Shown here: positions 1 through 12,800 of the stretch, piece after piece
Layout: each line of letters opens with the position of its first letter
Position numbering within the stretch: the stretch's first letter is position 1
From: Triplophysa rosa
Lineage: Eukaryota; Chordata; Actinopteri; Cypriniformes; Nemacheilidae
Direction: 5' to 3'
NCBI RefSeq assembly: GCF_024868665.1
Contig: NC_079891.1
Span: forward strand, 34,413,060-34,477,059
DNA length: 64,000 bases
Translations under genes and position numbers: made by a program
Notes under the pieces: model-generated
The model's database searches: none
Told to the model about the DNA's origin: nothing
Seen by the model: only the letters and a program-made list of their open reading frames with translations

Positions 1-821
1 AAAATCCTATTTCCATTACTGCAACATGAGGGAAATAAAAGTATTTATACGTCAGTGTAGTTTTTGACTTGTGATGTTGGGGTAAACCAGTTCTTGAGAG
101 GTTTTTGTTTGATATTCACAATCTCAACACTATCAGTCACTTGACGGCTTTACTGTCCATCACGTGTGTCAATGTGTGTCAGCGCTCACGTGTGTCTCCT
201 GCGTCTTAAACAGAGCTGCTAATAAATACATTTCACAAGACAAAGATGTCAAGCACATGACAGATCCCCAAAAACACCACACGAGTTCCAGTGCGCTTTT
301 CAAAAATACTGAATTCTGATTGTCTGGAGGTCATACAAACCCACACGTGTACAAACACAGAAGAAAAATAAATAGTGTAAATGTAATTGATCTGCTCTCA
401 GCTTTCATAGACAGAAGTCCTAACAGACCGCCGCAGAGTTCAGGAGCGTTTCTGTAGTGTTACCATGACTGACACATCAGCGTGACCTTTCATCTCATCT
501 GTACATCCGGCGCTCTTAAAGTGTAAACAGCATTTGTTCTAGTTCTAGTCTTTGTCTCGCTCTCTTTCACAGTCTGAAGACATTATTTGGTAAATCGTTC
601 CCCGTGTTTCTCCAGTTTCTCCTCCGTGCAAAGCTTGATCTCTATTCCAGTGTCTGAAGATTTTACAGTGAAGGTGAGCGATGTTCTCGTTCCTTCATGC
701 TCTCATCCACTTCAGCGTTTTCTCCGTCCTGTGGTTTCTATGTGTCCGTGTGCATGAGATGATGGAAGACGAAGCGGAGGGATGAGAGTGTTGAGGTGTT
801 TCAGAAAGTTTGGAGGAGATC
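1..821 (-). other. rictor 3' untranslated and downstream region
   Basis: This is the stretch beyond the rictor stop codon in the direction of transcription. I see no open frame that resembles a protein and no clear AATAAA hexamer on the minus strand, so the 3' UTR probably extends past the window edge. No recognisable transposon ends were found here. Confidence 0.6.
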
Positions 822-3800
822 TCAAGACTCTGACGTCTCCACTGGAGCAGATTTTGGTGGCTTCGCCAACACGGCTTCAGCTTCATCATACAGCTGGAGA
901 CGACAAACACCATCAGACAGAAACACTAACACCATTAAAGGGGTCATATGGCACGAATACGTGTTTTTCTGTGTCTTTTGTGTGTTATAAGAGTTGAGTT
1001 TGTCGTGTGTTTGTAGCGCATGTTGTTGCTTTGTGTGATCTGCAAATGCAGACACGCGCGCAACGTGAAAAAAGACCTAATCATCAGTAATTATGTTCCA
1101 ACTAGAGGCAACAAATGTGGTGTTTATAATGGGGTTTATTGTCTTTGTTGAGTCGTGACGAGAAGTGGCGTAACAAATCTTTATAACGTTGTATATAAAA
1201 GGTAAAACAGTTAGCTATAGTTTTTAACTATTTAACATAATTTTTTTTTAAAAACCTTACCAATCCTTTACATCCTGCTCAAGTCGCGCTGGCAAAGTTG
1301 ATGTATCGGCTTGATCATCTTCATTTTCCCGATCAGATTCGGGCCCGATTTGATAAGAAAAGTACGGATGACATTTTATCACCTGTCAGAACAATTGAAG
1401 AGGAACCTGATGTTCCAAATATGGTAAGAGGCGTTACATTTCCCTCACACGCTTGCAGTATTCCACCAATCACTACGCACTGGTGAACTGGCCAATCATA
1501 GCACACCTCTCTTTTCAGAGCCATGAGCTTTGTAAAAAATCTGTGCGTTTCAGAGAGGCGGGGCTAAGAGGAGATACAAACATGCACGGTATGTGGAAAA
1601 TACAGCGTTTTTGAACCCTAAATCGTGTATACATAATACCGAAACCATAATATTCGTTTTAGCCGTGTCATATGACCCCTTTAAATGTCCCCATCAACCT
1701 GTTTTTATGAGCATTTTTTGTGATGATGCATTAAAAACACTGGATGGACAGGCTAAGATGTGCATAATTTCTAATGCTGTGATCACACCAAACGTGAATT
1801 AAGTGTTTTGCACGAGTAAATTACATACAAAGTCAATGCAAAGATGCAAATGACACGAAAATCTCGTCTTCTGCGCAAGTTGAAAAACTTCAACTCGAGC
1901 GGGAAATCTGCGCAAAGAGCTCATTGACACCGAAATGTCCGGACGCGTGAAGACACTCCTCGTCGCGCGATGTTTTTCGCATCACTCGCGCAAAAATAAC
2001 GAACTATTCCCGTGAGCGAGGAACGTGGTGCTTCGTGTTTGGTGTGAACACAGCATAAAAATGCGCATATGCGTTCAACTGAGTCAGAAAGCATAATTGG
2101 ATTAAACAGTGGACCGATCTTGTGGCAAAGCATCTGGAATGTCGCTTTGGTGATTTTGAAAAACCTTAGCCGAAGTAAAAAAATGCATCAAAGTGGTATG
2201 TTCAAAATATATATAAAAACTTACAGTGGCTTTTCCCATTGCAAAAACCTCTATTAATATAGTGATATTTGACACCAATTTTTTCAGGAGGTTACGGTTT
2301 CGTTCCCTTCGGCTGGATGCAAATGGAGCTTTTTCGCAAACAATTAATGCAGTTCTGTGTATAAGTTAAATTTACAGCTTTGGATGGAAACACATCTAGA
2401 GACAAACTCAAACATCTAAAGCTATGAGCTTCATATGATCTCTGGAGGTACATTACATTAAATAAAATCTCGCAAAGTTGCATGTAACTGGAAAACTTAT
2501 TTTAAAAACATAATAAAAGTATTATTTTAAAAGTCTTGGTGCAAAGACAAAGACAGGTCAAAGGGCGTTATTTCTTGGATGTTACAATATAAATGTGTGA
2601 TGTGGTCACATGCATTTTGACCAGCAAAATGTTTTGGTCCTAGTTTACACCTGCATTTCTGTATAATTTTAGAGTCAACAAAATGACTTGTGATGGTTGC
2701 AGTGTGACTGAACAGAACAGAAAGCACACATACTGAAATGAACTGCACGTCCTGGAAGAGCTCCTGAATGAAGCGTCGTGAAGTCAGACGAAACGTGCAG
2801 TTGGCCAACAGGAAGGAGACCTCCGAGTAAAGACAGATGTCATCGAACGCGTATGGAAACTTCTCCTTTATCCTGTTATACACAAACATCACATGAGTAC
2901 ACTGTAACATCAACATCTGTGGCTAAAACACAAAAGCTACTTTTATCAAATAGTTTTTTGCCACTGCTCTTCTGCATAAATGAATCTGATTCCCACCAAA
3001 GGTCCTACAGCACGCTTACATCTAATAACACCTAATAAATCAACTGTCTGAGCAAACAGGCATTACAAAATACTTTTTTCTTTGTTAATGAACAATGAAA
3101 CCCAACAATCTTAAAGGGACAGTTCACCCAAATATGAAAACTGTCATCAATTACTCACCCATAGGTTCTTCCAAACCTGCATAAATGTCTTTGTTCTGCT
3201 AAACACAAAGGAAGATATTTGTAAAAATGTCAGTAACCAAACAGATCTCATCACCCATTTACTGCCATAGTAGGAAAAATAAATACTATGGGAGTCAATG
3301 GGGGATGAGCTGTTTGGTGTTTAGCAGAACAAAGATTGTATAATTGATACAGGTTTGAAACAATCTGATGGTGAGTAAACGATGACAGAATTTTCATTTT
3401 TGGGTGAACTGTTCCTTTAAAAGTTACATCATTTCTGATGGCTTACTGTAGTCAGGGGCGGATTTAGTGATTTGGGGGCCCTAGGCAAATCCATGTATGG
3501 GGGCCCCAACTATGCGCCATTTTACTTTACTGCAACCCTTATTTTTCTTCCTCCTCAAAGCACAAAACTTTTCACCCCCAGTCAAAGTGACAGGGGAAAA
3601 CTAAGCTTAATAAACACAGATAAATTCCCAAATGAAAACATAGGAAAACCCATAGAATACATCTGCAGGGTTTTTCCTGGCTAAAAATGAGGCGGAGGTT
3701 GTGCAACCCGCTTATAAAGTTATATAAAGCATTACATTTATTCAATCAAACAGAAAAGTTGACTTCACCTTCACATGTTAGGACTTTGTCCTAAACGTGG

Positions 3801-6800
3801 GACTTTTTAAGTAACCAGTCTAACCAAAGGAGCAAAGCTCTACTAATTCCGCCGCTGCGTTAACTTTCTCTAGCTAGTGTCGAACTCGTCTCGCGCATAT
3901 ATGGTGCTAATGGAATGGTCCACTCTAATCTATAATGGGGGGGGCAGTGCCTTCGTACAGATGTAATAACGTAAAACGTTATGGGATATCCCGACTATTT
4001 GGATGATTACTTATGATGATGACACGGCTTATTGGTTAAGTCCACCCCTTGCTTTTGGAGGCCCCTGGTAGCTCGGGGGCCCCAGGCGATTGCCTACCTT
4101 TACCTAATGGTAAGTCCGCCCCTGACTGTAGTGACAACAAACCAACCAAAAAGACACACTCGATATCACACACACTTGCGCATCATTTGTCATTGGTTCT
4201 TACGTGAGCAGTCCGGTTTCATGACCTTTGGTCCCGACGGATGAACTGAGATTGATGACCAAACGCAGAACCTCTTTTCTCAACAGGACTCTACAGGCGG
4301 GTCCGTCCTCAGATATGGCTTTACCACCTGAACACACATACACCAGTATATACATTACCCCTGTTACAATATCCATCTATGTGGTGTCTTACTCACCCAG
4401 TATGAGTTCTGTACTGGGAGTGCTGCTGGCCGAGCCCTGACTCACAGCGGCGTCACTGCAGCCCGACACGCCCGAGTACTTTGACTGCGCGACCACCTCC
4501 AGGTGATTATGGGATGGCTGACTGTGCCACTGAGAGAAGCCATCCGACAGATCTGACAACAAGTGACGAGAGAAACTCTGTATGAGCATTTGTATTGCAT
4601 CATAATAAAAGAAAGTCACTTAAGGAATGTGTATAAGATTGACCTGTGCGAGTGTGTGTGTTGTTCAGATGGTTGTGTGTGTTTGAGTGGAGTACAGCGA
4701 GAGCGCTGCAGTACAGACAGTTCTCCTCCGTGTGTTCCTGTAAACCTGACGTCTCGTCATCACCCAGCAGATGATGCTGATCCGACCGACTGCTGTTCAA
4801 CAGCTCTGTAATACTGACCTGCTGCTTCAGAGCGGGACCTCGACACGACTCTAAAACACACACAGATTTATATCAAGTATCGCTGTTAAAAATCATTTTT
4901 ATACAACATGAAGAATATGATCCTTTACCATCCGTTTCTCCAAAAATAAACTGGGATGAGTTTTCTCCGGCAGGTGGGCTTGTTCTCTTCTGGAAATATG
5001 ACGTTTCTTTAATCTAAACAATAAATAAATAACATTTCAAACCGTAACCAATATATATGCATAATGCACGATAAACTATTTGTTTTGGGGAATTATCATG
5101 CTTTTTTATTTGGCTTAGTTTCAAGCAAAAACACTTTCCGTCAGAGTGAGGGCTGCGCAATAAAGAAATGATGGAAATATTACAAATGTGCATACTAATG
5201 CAACAGTACTGATGTGTACCTGGAACAGATGGTTGATGTCCATGGGCAACGCGAGGCCGATGTAATCCTCACTGCAGCCAAAGGTGGCGCTGGAGACCAT
5301 AGAGCGCAGAGACGATGAACGCTGCAGGGTGGAGTGATTGATCGGACTCAACAAGTCCTCTTTATCCAGAGACGCAAAACTCAAAGCTTTCAAAAACCTG
5401 CGAGTCGACACAAACACGCTGTGAAACATCAGCTTTATAGGCCAATATCTCTACTACACACAGACTCTAAAATCTGCACAACTTCTGTTTAGAGTTCACA
5501 TAAAGGCTTGGGAACTTCAGGAGACCCTGTTCTACACAACACACTAGTTCATGGCTATTTGAGGGCATTTCTACATGACAACGTCTACAGTCTTCTATGA
5601 TGGAAACGCTACAGCGAATCTTGTCTAATGAGAGGAAACCTATTCTAGAACCGTCCCACCCACCATGGTACCAGAGTTCTGGACATTCTGCGACGGCAGC
5701 TAACCGGCCCGGAGTAGCTGAACCTTTTACGAGAACTCCTGAAGACCAGCCGAGAAAAAAAAACAACCTACAACTTCTAACACAACAGTCAATTTATCAG
5801 AAAAGCTAAATGCGCTCTTTAGAACTAAAGGTCAATCTCACCAAACCAGTGAATAATAATAATAACACATACAGTACAGCACTCCAAAAATCAAAAGAGA
5901 AAATACAATTTTTGATTTTAATTTTTGCAGACAATTAAAATGACCTTTCATGTAATTTTAACATTTATTTTGGCGTGAAACAACATTTTCAACGGATTTC
6001 ATGGAACTCACACAAGGTAAATTCAGAAAAATGAAAGTTAGCGTACCCGCGTGGTGTGAGGCGTGTGTCGAGGCTGCGTGTTTTCATCGTGATGGTGTCT
6101 GTAAACAGCACGTCTTTAGCAGGAGAAGAAAGAGCTTCGCTGTGGGACAGAGACGGGTGAATCCTCTGCTGCTGCAGACGCTTTAACATGTCGTATCCCA
6201 ACGCGTCACGTGGACTCGTGTACATAAAACTGCAGTCCACGAGGCTATTGATGGTGGCCACGGAGGGAGATTTCAGTGACTGGGCCCTGCGAGGGAGCGT
6301 GTGCGCCGACCCGGGCGGAACCAGAGATGTGGAATTGGATTTTGACAACGGGATGTGGCCGCGAGCGGAATGGGGACTGAGCGAGTTTTGCATTTTCACA
6401 GTTTTGGCGCTCACCACAGTGTTGAGGCTGGCGCAATCCGTATCCATGGCGACAGCCGTCTCTCTAGTAGGGGAGGAGCTCATGGAACTGATGCCGCTAG
6501 TGGTGGTGTCTGTGTTGAAGCTCTGACTGCGACTCTTAAACGTGCCACCGCCGGGCAGCACGGAGGCGCCATCACACGTCAGTCGCTCGCGCTCGCTGTC
6601 ACCCGGGGTCACGGCCTTGTGCTGACCTCGGACCTCTGAATCGGAGTTTTCGTCTGACAGAGCTTTTATGACCACGAAAGATGTCTCCAGGTTGACCGTC
6701 GGGCTGCGGGACACACGACCGCCGTTGCAGAACACGTCACCCTGTCCCGAGTGACCAGGAGAGCAGTTTGAAGATTCAGTTGTTGTTCGGCTCCGGCGCA

Positions 6801-9800
6801 TGAGCCTCAGCTCCTCGGGTGATTTTCCCACATTAGTGCCTTTCGAGTCGCTCCGACCCTTCTTACTGGGGAGAGACAGAGAGTTCAGGAAACGGTTTCT
6901 GAGGTGTGACGGCGTCAGGATGGTGAACGGGCTTCGGTCATTCGGAGGTTTCGTGTGTACGAAGAGAGAAGAGTCATCGTACATGTCCAACCCTTCACGA
7001 TCATCATCCATGAAATACAAACCTGACAACACACACACATCCAAGATCACACTTTCTGAATGTCAGAATGTACTGATATTATATTGAATCCACTTATTCA
7101 TAACTCATGAAGTCTCCTCAACAAAAGAAAATATATATAAAACGTTAAAACATTTCTATACAAATATTATTCTAACTTCATTCATTTTTCAACACTTTGA
7201 TGTGGGTTCAAAGATTTTATCCAGAACAGATTCAGAAGGATGATTCCTTCTAAGGAGCATTTTATTTTTCTGGATCTGTAGATGCTTTACTTGTTATAAC
7301 AGCGCCCCCTACTGTATCACAGCGAAAACATGGAAAACCCAAAAACTTGTCAATGACCATGAAATGTGTCAATATGACTGAAAATCAGAAAAGACCTTAT
7401 TTTGTGTTCAGAAGATACACAAACAGTGACAAACGTGTCATTTCGTAAGACAGTAAACAGTGATTTTGGACTCACTCGGCTGACTTTCGCTCTCACTGTT
7501 GTGTCGTGAGCTGGTGGATTCGGAGGTGAGACTGAGCGTGCTGGGTACAGATGAGAGTTCACTGGGCAGCGGAGCGTCCACCTCATCAGGGACCACGGGC
7601 CACTGCTGTCTTCTGCTGTGACGTACCGAATCCCATCCTAACACCTTCAGCGCATCCCCGCCCTGCCTCGTCCGGCTGATCACACCCAACACATACACAC
7701 ACGTACTGCACACAACACACTTCATCACCTCACTTTGCACTTTTCATCGCTATTTTAGGTCTATTTAGTTCAAAAGGTGAAAACATACTAATACATTTGG
7801 GAGGAAAATGTTATTGCTCGGTTGTTGCTCTTTCAAGAGATTTGATGGATTTTTATATTGCGTTTCATTTATGGTCGTTTACGTTAATTTATGTAGGTTG
7901 AAAAGGTAAAATAATCTGGATTTGGATATGAACATATGATTTGACAAATGTGAGCACAGTTTGACACATTGTTGACATCACTTCTGAAACTAATGACAAA
8001 GACATTTGTCAGATTTCGGACCCTTTTTACTCAAAAGGAATATCTGAGACGCAGATGAGACTTGAGCAAATCTATTTAATCTCACTGATGTCTAGGAAAA
8101 ATACTTCAGATATTAAAGATGTCTATGACAGTCTTACCCGCGTACAGACAGAACCTCGCAGTGTTGTGCCAGTGCGATAATATCTGGCAACACGTTCTCC
8201 TCCTGCAGCAGGTTGAGTCCCCAGTTTGAGCTGCCGATGTTTCCCTGAAAACAAGGACGAGGTTTTCATTTCTCGTCAATAAAATGACACATCTAGAAAA
8301 TGCTCAAAGAACGCGACTGACCAGAGCCCAGAGCACAGCTTTCAAGCGTTTAATGCCTTCCCATTTATCCAACATTGGAGATCGAACCGTGTAGCAGAGA
8401 TCCTGAACCACACCCTAACAAACACACATAAAGCATCGTAAACCACCGGACTTCAGATGATCGGACGAGAAGCATGGGAATGAATACACACCTGTGCTTC
8501 TAACAGAAGACAGCCGGTTTTATCATGAACCAGCTGCCCGTACAAATGAACTGGAAGAAAGACGTTTGGCCTCTGTAACCTGACGTGAGAACGAGATGTC
8601 TTGGTTAAAATGATCGAGTGCAAAATACATTTCTTTAATAATACGATGAGAAACCTTTGGTTGCTGCGACGGACGTAGTTGTCTCCGTCGACAGGTTTGC
8701 GATAGGTCGTAAGCGCTTCGTTCAGCTGCTCTTCGATCATGTCCACATACTTTAAGTTATACTCCTGCAAACAGAAAAGCATTCGTTTAAGACACAATTA
8801 GATGTCAAACCATGAATTGAGGACTTCGAGGCGTTTACCTTCTGCCATATTTCCAGCTGTTTGTTGACGTAACCTCTTTCATTCAGGTATGTGAAGCCTT
8901 TCGGGATAGACAGAAACCTGCACGAGAGAAGACCGAAGACAACAAACAGAGGTCGGATAAGAGCACAAAAGATTCCTGTAATAAATCAAGACATTCACAT
9001 AAAGTTCAATGAGTTTGACCTCAACAGCAGCAGAAGTCCTTTATCTCCCAGATGAGACAGCGCTGGTCTCATGTGAATCAAAGTGTGCAGGTTCGCCTGT
9101 GCTCATCAAACACACACCAGATACAAACACATTAGCATTCTGGCTAGATCTGTACCAACTAGCGATGAAACGATTCGTTCGGCTCACAATGTGATACGAT
9201 ACACAATACTGATTTGTTTTAGAAAATGAGCTGAGACCAATTAGAAATGAACAAGTGCCCTTTTATTCTTTCTCAAATGCTGCACATTTCTTTGTCAAAT
9301 TAAAAGACCTTTTATGTCAAATAACAAAACCAAACCAAACAAAAACGAATCATACAAAAGTCTCTAGTTTAATATAAACTAGTGCTGTCAATCGATTAAA
9401 ACAATTTAATCTGATTAATCACACATTTTTCTTTGTGATTAATCACGATTAATCGCACATAACATTAATGTTTTTACATTCTAAAAATTTCACATTTAAT
9501 CTCTAATTTAATGTAGAAACAACAGATTTCTTTATCAACATCATTTTATGAATGAAAGACAACATTCTGATATTAGTACTGCAACTGACGTCTCCATTAA
9601 ATTGATTATTTTTTCTTTATTATAACATTAATATTAGCAGTTCATCACTTAAGTACAGTGTAATTGAGAGCAATCATGTCTAACAGGTAGGAAATATACA
9701 GAAATTGAATGAAGTTCTCAAACACTTTACAGTCTTTAATGCTAAATTCTAAATTCTATATCCATGTTTGCCGTAAACACAGCGGCCCCTGCTGTTCAAA

Positions 9801-12800
9801 ACATGTATCGCGATTCATTTAACATCTCAACCGATTTGCGTCGCATGTCATAATAAATTTTCAGCAGGCTCACAGTGAACCATTCCATCCCTAATATCAA
9901 CTGTCTAATAAAAATCCCATGTTCGCATTTATTAATATCGCTAATGACAAATGATGTTAGCCGTGGGCTTCACCTTGTCCTCACAGGCTTCATCCAGGAT
10001 GTCCAGCGCTTCCATCGAGATGGTTTTGTTGTGGTCGTGGAGCTGCGTGACCAGTAACTCCATCCCCCAGTTACTGAAGAACTCAACGTTAGCTCGCAGC
10101 AGCACGCGCAGATGTTTGGTGGCGTACAGACGACAGTTCTGTCACAAGACAAACACAGAGATCAGCACCGATGCATCTATACATGGTGTGTTTCATATAA
10201 AAAACATACAATCTTTAACATGTCCGTTTTGACATACAAATCAGAAATTTCCAGTAGAAATGAAAGAGAAACTATTACAATGTCCTTAAAAAGTGTGTTG
10301 CTGTGTGTGAATGTAAAGTCGTAAAAGATGTAAAGTCGAAAGTGAACAAATAACAAAGTTATTGACTTGGGAAAAAAGGAGTCGACTCGGAATCACGCGA
10401 ACGAGTCGTCTGCCGTCTAATTTCAGTTCCAGGTCAGATTTGCGTCACTCGGTATAATGCCCGCCTACCTTCCATTAGCAACATTGTCACGCTGTACGCG
10501 GTAGACCAATCACAGTGACAGCAGACAAGCCCTCTGACCAATCAGATCAGAGTAGGCTGACAGAAAGGAGGGGATTAGACAGATGAATCGCCGAACGAAT
10601 CATTTGAGAGTCACTCAAGAAGTACGGTAAGAATAACTGCCTATTATTAGAAAACGAAAGTGTTTTTATTGTTGAACACTAAAAAAAAACAAAGACCTTA
10701 AAAACCACAGAATATTTACTCTTAACACAATTATTATTTTTAATTTGTATGTTTTATTTACATAACCATTTGGAGAAGCAAGGAAAGTTTGAAGCGTCTT
10801 GACGCAGGCCTGCCTCAAGCATCCCTTACATGTCATGTCGCAAACACACACGTCAGGTTTTTATGTTTTATGAAGAACTTCCTCGTCTAGTTTTAATTGA
10901 TTAGCTGTTTTCTCTGCTGTGACCAATACAGGTCTTGCATCATTTCAGTATCATTTCGTGCTATTGTAATAGATTTTTGGTTCATCTGGGACGTCTTACG
11001 TCAGTGGCTGCGGTGAGGATCTTGGACAGGATGACTCGAGAGAGTCCATCTCTGCTGTAGTCCAGCGTCGACACGGTTAACTTCAACAGATGCTCTTGGT
11101 TTTTCATTAAGCACATGTTTAACAGACTGCACAAACAACAACAAAACTTCATTACACTGAGCTACTGTCTACTAGACATACTATGAATTTACCATGTTTA
11201 CCATACTCATAGTTTCTCTCCAAGTTCAATGTAGTGCTGTTCCCTAAAGTAACGCAAGTTATGTAAATACTATTATATATATATATATAAATGATCATTA
11301 TTTACTACCACAGTATACGGCAAAGTACCACGGTTATACCATCCGACAGCATTACTTCTCTCACCACTGAAATACGCCACATTTCTCCAGCATCTTGACT
11401 CCGGCCGGCTGTGACGACAGCGTACCCACAAACAGGAAGTAGTGCTGACTGAGTGTGTTGAGGAGGCCGTTGCTATGGAGACCGCGTTCAGATTTGAACC
11501 CCGAGGAGGAAGCGAGCCACTGTACGACATCCTTCACCAGCTCCTCTAAATACATCTGACCGTCCTACAAAACAGAACAACACAAACTGTCGGGTTGCTG
11601 TCGAGACGAGAGTGTCTTGTTCAGCGAGGGCGGTGCGAGTCTCTCACCTCCTCAGAATCCAAGAGGAACTGCACGAACTGACATCCGGCTACCGTCAGCT
11701 GCCTGGATTTACTGTGATCCAACTCCAGGGCCGAGTACAGCTTACTGCTGGCCTTATAGAAATACAGCAACCTCCTGACAAACCTACACACACACAACAA
11801 CATCACAGTGAAGATCACGAGACAAAACGCTGTACGTGTGGTGTGGTGTGTGTGATGACGGGTCACGCGGATCTTACTTGTGCATTTGTTCGTCTTTGTT
11901 GTTTTTAAGGTTCACGTTCGGCCACTAGAGGAGAAAACAAAGCAACCGGTTATAAACACAACTTACCTACAGTAGGAATGGTGAAGGTCATGTGACCAAT
12001 CCAAGACATTATAAACAAGGGAGGGAGAGAGATGATTTTACCTTCAGTATAGTGATGATAAGAACCCAGTTCCACTCCAGATTCTGTTTGTGACTGAGAA
12101 TCTGACTGTCCCGCAGATTCATCATCAGCGCCTCCTCAGTATCCTACACACACACAAACATATAAACACACACACATATAAACACACACACAAGCCGAGC
12201 AAGAAACAACTTGTTCTATAGAAGTTAGAACTATAAAATGTTTGAGCCGGTGAAAAAACGGTACAAACCCCAAAAGTATTTTTATTGTAAATTACCGTTT
12301 TCTACATAAATCTATATCATGTAAAGAACACCGTATGAAAACATAACATTGATATATTTAATAATGACTAAGTAAGAACATTTTTTGGATTGAAATCAAG
12401 GATTGGGTCAAACGCGACTTTCTGTATTTTATTGTACGAAAGAATCATTTGTGGTGTCAATACGTTATTTATCATACAAACAAAATTTGAGTTCTGTATC
12501 TTAAAATGAAATGTAAAAAATGTGTAATTATGTTTAAAAAGTTTAGTTTTCTTGAAAAATGACCAATCGTTTTGCTCGACAACACCCTTATTCATCGTCT
12601 GGTGTCGTTTAGAGCCTTTTGCAGCTGCCATGAAATTGAAATTTGGACCTTAACCAACAGCCCCCTGTTGAAGTCCATTATATGGAGAAGATCTCTGGAA
12701 AGCATTCCTAACAAACCTCAATTTGTTTTTTGACAGAATAAACACACAGAATAAAATTTATTATATAGTGAACTACTCCTTTAACGGCAAAGACGTAATA

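Noticed and set aside
4204..4327. A Cys to Gly change (STKCHETG in human, GTKGHETG here) as loss of a Rictor zinc ligand
   Set aside because: Counting from the C-terminus, the recalled fourth zinc ligand (human C1651) falls at the Cys of FDDICLYSEV, which is conserved here at residue 1629. The changed Cys is not a ligand.
5467..5809. Overlapping open frames on both strands near 5.5-5.8 kb
   Set aside because: They lie within a rictor intron, have no recognisable similarity, and are not bounded by splice sites that would keep the rictor frame.
6188..6639. Plus-strand open frames of 94 to 112 codons
   Set aside because: They are shadows antisense to the large rictor exon, whose minus-strand frame matches Rictor throughout.
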